Below are positions 51,990 through 56,112 of a DNA stretch of 56,112 nucleotides, in pieces (positions within the stretch are counted from its first letter, which is position 1; every line of letters starts with the position of its first letter). The stretch spans positions 1 through 56,112 of the forward strand of contig JANQIX010000094.1 in assembly GCA_028281925.1 (NCBI GenBank), in the 5' to 3' direction. The notes beneath the pieces were generated by a model. The model saw only the letters and a program-made list of their open reading frames with translations. It made no database searches and was not told the origin of the DNA. This DNA is from Alphaproteobacteria bacterium (GTDB taxonomy: Bacteria > Pseudomonadota > Alphaproteobacteria > DSM-16000 > Inquilinaceae). The position numbers and the translations under genes were made by a program.

Positions 51990-54458
51990 TCAGAGCGGCA
52001 GGCTGGTTTGCTGCGTGGCCGGCGTCACGAGTTCCGGCATGGCTTCAGCGATCAGGTCCTCTGCGGCCTCATCCAGCAGGTCGTCCAGGGCAGTGCCATA
52101 GACCTGCTCACGCCCGACTTCCAGCAAGATGGGCACGGCGAGCGGCGAGATGCGGTCCAGCCGGCGGTGCGTGATCCGGCCCTGCACGCGGTCCAGCATG
52201 GCGGCGATGCGGCCGACATCGGTGAAGCCGCGCGCCGCGTCACGCCTGGTGGCGCGCAGCAACACGTGGTCCGGTTCGTGCCGACGCAGCACGTCGTAGA
52301 TCAGCTCCGCATTGAACGTCACCTGCTTGCCGGTCTTCTCACGGCCCGGCACGCGCCGTTCGATCAGGCCTGAGATGACGGCGACGTTGCGGAAGGTGCG
52401 TTTCAACAGGCTCGATTCGTCCATCCACGCCTCAAGGTCGTCGCCCAGCATGTCCTGGTCGAAGAGGATCGCCATGTCATCGGGCTCGCGCAGGCCCCAG
52501 GTGGCCAGCACATAGTCCGTGGCAACGAAGCCCAGCGGGCGGAACCCGGCGCGCTCCATCCGCCGGGTCAACAGCATGCCCAGGGTCTGGTGGGCGTTGC
52601 GGCCCTCGAAGCAATAGGCGACCAGGAACCACTTGCCCCCACGCGGGAACGTCTCCACCAACATCCCGTCGCGCCGCGGCATCACCGAGCGCCAGCGCTG
52701 CAGCCTCAGCCATTCCGCCACTGGTTCCGGCAGGGGCGTCCAGCGCTCCGGCGTCGCCAGCATTTCGCGCACCCGGTCGGCGAGATGGGTGCTGAGCGGC
52801 ATGCGTCCGCCGGCATAGGCCGGCACTGCGGGCTCGCCCGTGCCGCCGCGCGACGCCACGACGGTGTTCTCGCGGATGGCCTCGAACCGCAGCAACTCAC
52901 CGGCGAAAAGGAAGGTGTTGCCCGGCACCAAGCTCTGGGCGAAGTACTCCTCGATCTCGCCGAGCGTGCGCCCGTTGCGCAGCTTCACCTTCAGTGTCGT
53001 CGCCTCGACGATCGTGCCGACATTGAACCGGTATTGCCGCGCCACGTCCGGAGATGACAGCTCCCACAGCCCGTCGTCGCGCTGATGCAGCCGGCGGAAG
53101 CGCTCATAGCTGCCCAGCGCATAGCCGCCACTGGAGACGAAGGCGAACACGTCGTCGAAGTCGTTGCGCGCGAGATCCGCATAGGGCGCGGCCCGGCGAA
53201 CCTCGCCATAGAGGGACTCAGCGTCGAACGGCCCGGCGCAGGCGATGCAGAGCAAGTGCTGCGCCAGCACGTCGAGCCCGCCCGGCGGCGGCAGGTCGCC
53301 GTCCAGCGTCATCTCAGCCAGCGCATCGACCGCGGCGCGGCATTCCAGCACCTCGAACCGGTTGGCCGGGACCAGCAGCGCGCGCGATGGCGACTCCAGC
53401 CGGTGGTTGGCACGGCCGATGCGCTGCAGCATTCGCGTCACGCCTTTCGGGGCGCCGATCTGGATGACCAGGTCGACCGAGGCCCAGTCGATCCCGAGAT
53501 CCAGTGAAGACGTGGCAACCACGGCCCGCAGGCGGCCAGCCGCCATAGCCGCTTCGACCTTGCGCCGCTGTTCGCGCGCCAGGCTGCCATGGTGCAGGGC
53601 GATCGGCAGACTGTCCTCGTTGAGCCGCCACAGCGCCTGGAAGATCAGCTCCGCCTGAGCCCGGGTATTGACGAAGACCAGCGTCGTGCCGGCTGAGCGG
53701 ATCCGCTGATAGACGGCCTCAATGGCATGCAGGCCCATATGGCCTGACCAGGGCAGGCGCGTGTCAGGCACCAGGATGTCCACTTCGGCGCGTGCGCCTG
53801 CGGGCCCCTGGATCCGGCGCACATCGCCTGCATCGACGGCGGCACTGGGCGACAGCCAGGCGGTCAGGGCCTGCGGATGGGCAACGGTCGCGGACAGGCC
53901 GACCCGGCGGGCATGGGGCGCGAGGGATGCCAGCCGTGCCACGCCCAGCGACAGCAGGTCGCCGCGCTTGGTGCCGGCCAGGGCGTGCAACTCGTCCACG
54001 ATCAGGCAACGCAGGCCCCGGAACATGGCCGGAGCGTCCGGATAGGACAGCAGCAGCGCCAGGCTTTCCGGTGTCGTCATCAGCAGGTGTGGGGGGCGCT
54101 TGCGCTGGCGTTCGCGCTTCGGCTGGGGCGTGTCGCCCGTGCGTGTCTCGGCACGGATCGGCAGGCGCAGCTCTGCGATCGGTGTCTCGAGATTGCGGTG
54201 GACGTCGACCGACAGCGCTTTCAGCGGCGAGATGTAGAGCGTGTGCAGGCCGTCGCGCGGCCGCTCAGCCAGTTCGATCAGGCTCGGCAGAAAGCCGGCC
54301 AGTGTCTTGCCGCCGCCGGTCGGCGCGATCAGCAATGTGTGGTCGCCGGCCGCAGCGGCGGCGATCATGGCATGCTGATGGGCGTGCGGGCGCCAGCCCC
54401 GGCTGGCGAACCAGCCTTCGAACAGCGGGGGTAACAGGGCACGGTCCAGCTCCGGCAT
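51990..54458 (-). CDS. Ligase-associated DEXH-box (Lhr-type) DNA helicase
   Basis: The 822-residue superfamily 2 helicase has Walker A APTGGGKT (45-52), LYISPLKAL (Ia), DELH at 155-158, LSATVAHP (III), RSAGTTLVFVNTRAQAE (IV region), TSSLDLGIDWASVD (V) and QRIGRANHR (VI), then an Lhr-type C-terminal extension. It is the partner of PdeM in the ligase-associated repair cluster, unwinding DNA with 3'-5' polarity. The cluster's ligase and exonuclease are not upstream, where an unrelated PAS-domain gene sits instead. Confidence 0.93.
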   Translation of the reverse strand: MPELDRALLPPLFEGWFASRGWRPHAHQHAMIAAAAAGDHTLLIAPTGGGKTLAGFLPSLIELAERPRDGLHTLYISPLKALSVDVHRNLETPIAELRLPIRAETRTGDTPQPKRERQRKRPPHLLMTTPESLALLLSYPDAPAMFRGLRCLIVDELHALAGTKRGDLLSLGVARLASLAPHARRVGLSATVAHPQALTAWLSPSAAVDAGDVRRIQGPAGARAEVDILVPDTRLPWSGHMGLHAIEAVYQRIRSAGTTLVFVNTRAQAELIFQALWRLNEDSLPIALHHGSLAREQRRKVEAAMAAGRLRAVVATSSLDLGIDWASVDLVIQIGAPKGVTRMLQRIGRANHRLESPSRALLVPANRFEVLECRAAVDALAEMTLDGDLPPPGGLDVLAQHLLCIACAGPFDAESLYGEVRRAAPYADLARNDFDDVFAFVSSGGYALGSYERFRRLHQRDDGLWELSSPDVARQYRFNVGTIVEATTLKVKLRNGRTLGEIEEYFAQSLVPGNTFLFAGELLRFEAIRENTVVASRGGTGEPAVPAYAGGRMPLSTHLADRVREMLATPERWTPLPEPVAEWLRLQRWRSVMPRRDGMLVETFPRGGKWFLVAYCFEGRNAHQTLGMLLTRRMERAGFRPLGFVATDYVLATWGLREPDDMAILFDQDMLGDDLEAWMDESSLLKRTFRNVAVISGLIERRVPGREKTGKQVTFNAELIYDVLRRHEPDHVLLRATRRDAARGFTDVGRIAAMLDRVQGRITHRRLDRISPLAVPILLEVGREQVYGTALDDLLDEAAEDLIAEAMPELVTPATQQTSLPL

Positions 54459-54543
54459 GGCCGTGAATATAATGGGAACATCCGTGCCTGCCAGCGTTTC
54501 GTGGCCGCGGCCGCCGGGCCTGCCGTCGCGCGGTGGTCAGCTG

Positions 54544-55227
54544 TCAGCGATAGACCAAGTCGGCGGCCGATTTCGTCGGCGGTTTGCCGGTGCAGGCAAT
54601 GATCCCGAAGATCTTGCTGACCGTGAGACCATCATCGGACAGCGGTACCGCCAAGCCTTCAAGCTCCACCGGGCGGTCGCCCCGGGTCGGCAGGTACGAG
54701 CGATGGGCCGTCGTCAAACCCTGATCGACGCAGCGGTCGAACGCCTGTTCCAGCGCGTCGCACGCGCAGGCGAAATCCGATCTTAGCGTGTCGAGTTCCC
54801 GCCCCGTGCAGTCCCTGCCGAAGAGCCTCGCCATCCCTGTGCCGAACAGGCGGAATCTGTAACTGTCCCCGTTTCCTTCGACGTCCACCAAATGCAACCA
54901 GGGCAGCAGATGGCGCGGCAGCAGCAGCGGATCGATGTCGGACCGGTTCGGCAGTCTGCGGTCGCCGGTGCGATCGTTGAAGTACCGTGCGATGCCGGAA
55001 AAGGCGCCATGCTGAAAAAGCGATGGGAAGTCCGTAACAGAGTGCACTTTCGCCGCGAGCAAACGGTCCTGCGGCCCAGCTTGCAGTGGAAGCATCATCG
55101 GAGGTGTGGCGAGCCTGAAGAGGAGGTGGGCGGGAGAACGGCAACAAACGCGATCGATCTTACCATCGATTTTGAGTTGTTCAATCGCGGCTAGATCGAG
55201 TTGACTGCAGTTGGAATTGTTATCCAC
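54544..55227 (-). CDS. PAS_5-type PAS-domain protein
   Basis: The core (about residues 75-210) matches the PAS_5 group found in many Rhodospirillales proteins: RRLPNRSDIDPLLLPRHLLPWL, LVDVEGNGDSYRFRLFGTGMARLFG and DCTGRELD, quoted as separate adjoining pieces. These proteins sense or bind small ligands and usually have no output domain. The start is uncertain: the GTG at 55227 gives 227 residues, while an ATG pair at 55098/55095 would give about 184. The spacer to the next gene is AT-richer and includes GGGATT/AATCCC near 55270-55290. Confidence 0.8.
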   Translation of the reverse strand: MDNNSNCSQLDLAAIEQLKIDGKIDRVCCRSPAHLLFRLATPPMMLPLQAGPQDRLLAAKVHSVTDFPSLFQHGAFSGIARYFNDRTGDRRLPNRSDIDPLLLPRHLLPWLHLVDVEGNGDSYRFRLFGTGMARLFGRDCTGRELDTLRSDFACACDALEQAFDRCVDQGLTTAHRSYLPTRGDRPVELEGLAVPLSDDGLTVSKIFGIIACTGKPPTKSAADLVYR

Positions 55228-55455
55228 AAGAATTGCGGGACAGTATCACACTCACTCAAAAGGCTTCGAAGGGATTCGTTAATAAATCCCTAACCCGTAT
55301 GCTACGTGCTTCGGGCAAACGCTGTAGGGAATTCTTGATTTTACTCAAACAGATAGAGGTCGGTTTGATCTCGGCACGGTAACTTGTCTGTGCTATGTTC
55401 TGGCGGACTCGGCGCGAGCCGGCGCGCGGGACCACAACAGGAACGGGCCACCCGC

Positions 55456-56112
55456 CTATTCCGCCCCGGCGTCGACGCCTCCTGCGGCCGGTGACAGGGT
55501 GCCAGGCGCAGAACGTGTTGCAAGCACGGCGGCTCGGGCCGCCAGCACGTCCGGGTCGACCCAGTCCGCCGAGGCGTCAGGGAGTTGGTAGGCCGCCGCA
55601 TAGCGGTCGAGGGCCTCAGCATCCAGACCCGATTCCGCCCGCCGGGCGGCGACGGTGCGCGACCTGAGGGCCGCCACAGCGTCATGGGGGCTATGGCGGG
55701 CGAGTGTCATCGGTCGACCGGTCGCGTCGGCCTCCACTGCCGGGCGATCCAGCTCCATTGTGTGGACCACATGTGCGCGCGCCTGCAGCAGCGCCTCGCG
55801 ATCCGCTTCGGCGATGGCCGTGAACTCCGCCTGCTCTTCGGCCGACGGCTCAGTCCCGGGGGGATAGACGAACCCGTAGGTCGCGTATTCGCCGCCCATG
55901 ACGCTGAGGGGATGGTACCAGACGGTGACGCTCGACCAGTCGTTGTTGGCCGAGGTATCGACGATCTGCTGGTTGCGCCGCAACGCGTCGCTGTCCCAGC
56001 TGTGATCGACGAGAATGGTTCGCGAGTCGACGATTCGGGCCACGACGCCGACATGCCCCAGCGGCAGGTTGCCGGCGCGGCGCCAGACCAGGATCGATCC
56101 GGGCGTGGGCAT
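55456..56112 (-). CDS. CHAP-domain protein, N-terminal part outside window
   Basis: The frame is open to the right edge, so the 218 residues seen are the C-terminal part; the methionine at 56112 may be internal. PTPGSILVWRR and LPLGHVGVVARIV are the second half of a CHAP (cysteine/histidine amidohydrolase) domain with its catalytic His in GHVGVV, and HSWDSDALRRN follows. The catalytic Cys would lie outside. CHAP domains cut peptidoglycan or glutathionyl-spermidine. The last 100 residues are a helical, Ala-rich tail of unknown role. Confidence 0.78.
   Translation of the reverse strand: MPTPGSILVWRRAGNLPLGHVGVVARIVDSRTILVDHSWDSDALRRNQQIVDTSANNDWSSVTVWYHPLSVMGGEYATYGFVYPPGTEPSAEEQAEFTAIAEADREALLQARAHVVHTMELDRPAVEADATGRPMTLARHSPHDAVAALRSRTVAARRAESGLDAEALDRYAAAYQLPDASADWVDPDVLAARAAVLATRSAPGTLSPAAGGVDAGAE

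Noticed and set aside
1..56112. CRISPR array, rRNA, tRNA or intact insertion sequence
   Set aside because: No regularly spaced repeats, no tRNA cloverleaf with a TTCGA-type arm, no rRNA core sequence and no transposase gene were recognised on either strand.

Overview
The window is high-GC chromosomal DNA from an alphaproteobacterium. The best taxonomic hints are a Usg-family protein, an RsmE–GshA pair with the plant/alphaproteobacterial type of glutamate–cysteine ligase, a PAS_5-type protein, and a PlcP/Agt-like lipid pair. A member of the Rhodospirillales or a related order is a reasonable guess, made from family recognition and not from a marker-gene comparison. No rRNA, tRNA, CRISPR array or complete insertion sequence was seen.

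Layout. 1-8558: the 3' part of a type VI secretion (T6SS) operon, tssJ(partial)-tssK-tssL(OmpA)-tssM-tagF-pppA, i.e. membrane complex and baseplate parts plus two post-translational regulators. 8569-9845: three small exported proteins on the opposite strand. 10119-12907: a two-component cluster (single receiver, PAS histidine kinase, OmpR-type regulator). 12917-16197: class IV aminotransferase and sulfotransferase pair, TetR regulator, MipA/OmpV porin-like protein. 16542-20135: tadA, rluB-type synthase, rsmD, a groES with no groEL beside it, usg, a non-canonical SDR. 20272-22137: TPP riboswitch, thiM, a hydratase. 22150-27880: secreted esterase, OsmC, DenD-like dehydrogenase, a ClpP paralogue with an altered triad, rsmE, gshA, a small membrane protein.

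27874-34435 is an accessory segment bounded by a 29-bp imperfect direct repeat. It carries two convergent paralogous multidomain glycosyltransferases, one fused to a sulfotransferase, and is followed by an AT-rich stretch with a foreign-looking membrane protein gene. In the two paralogues the catalytic motifs look reciprocally degraded, which is the most unusual observation here.

35670-45849 is mostly envelope biology: a YdcF/ElyC-like protein, a Bcr/CflA exporter, PmbA, a ribbon-helix-helix-like protein, a lipid kinase diverging from a PlcP-like phospholipase and Agt-like glycosyltransferase, then waaA-lpxK-lpxL for lipid A/Kdo. The PlcP/Agt/kinase group fits phosphate-limitation lipid remodelling, but no convincing Pho box was found.

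45813-56112: methyltransferase, DUF2541-like secreted protein, MbnH/MauG-like di-haem enzyme, xseA, purD, a REP-like structured spacer, pdeM with its Lhr-type helicase (the usual ligase and exonuclease partners are not adjacent), a PAS_5 protein and the C-terminal part of a CHAP-domain protein cut by the window edge.
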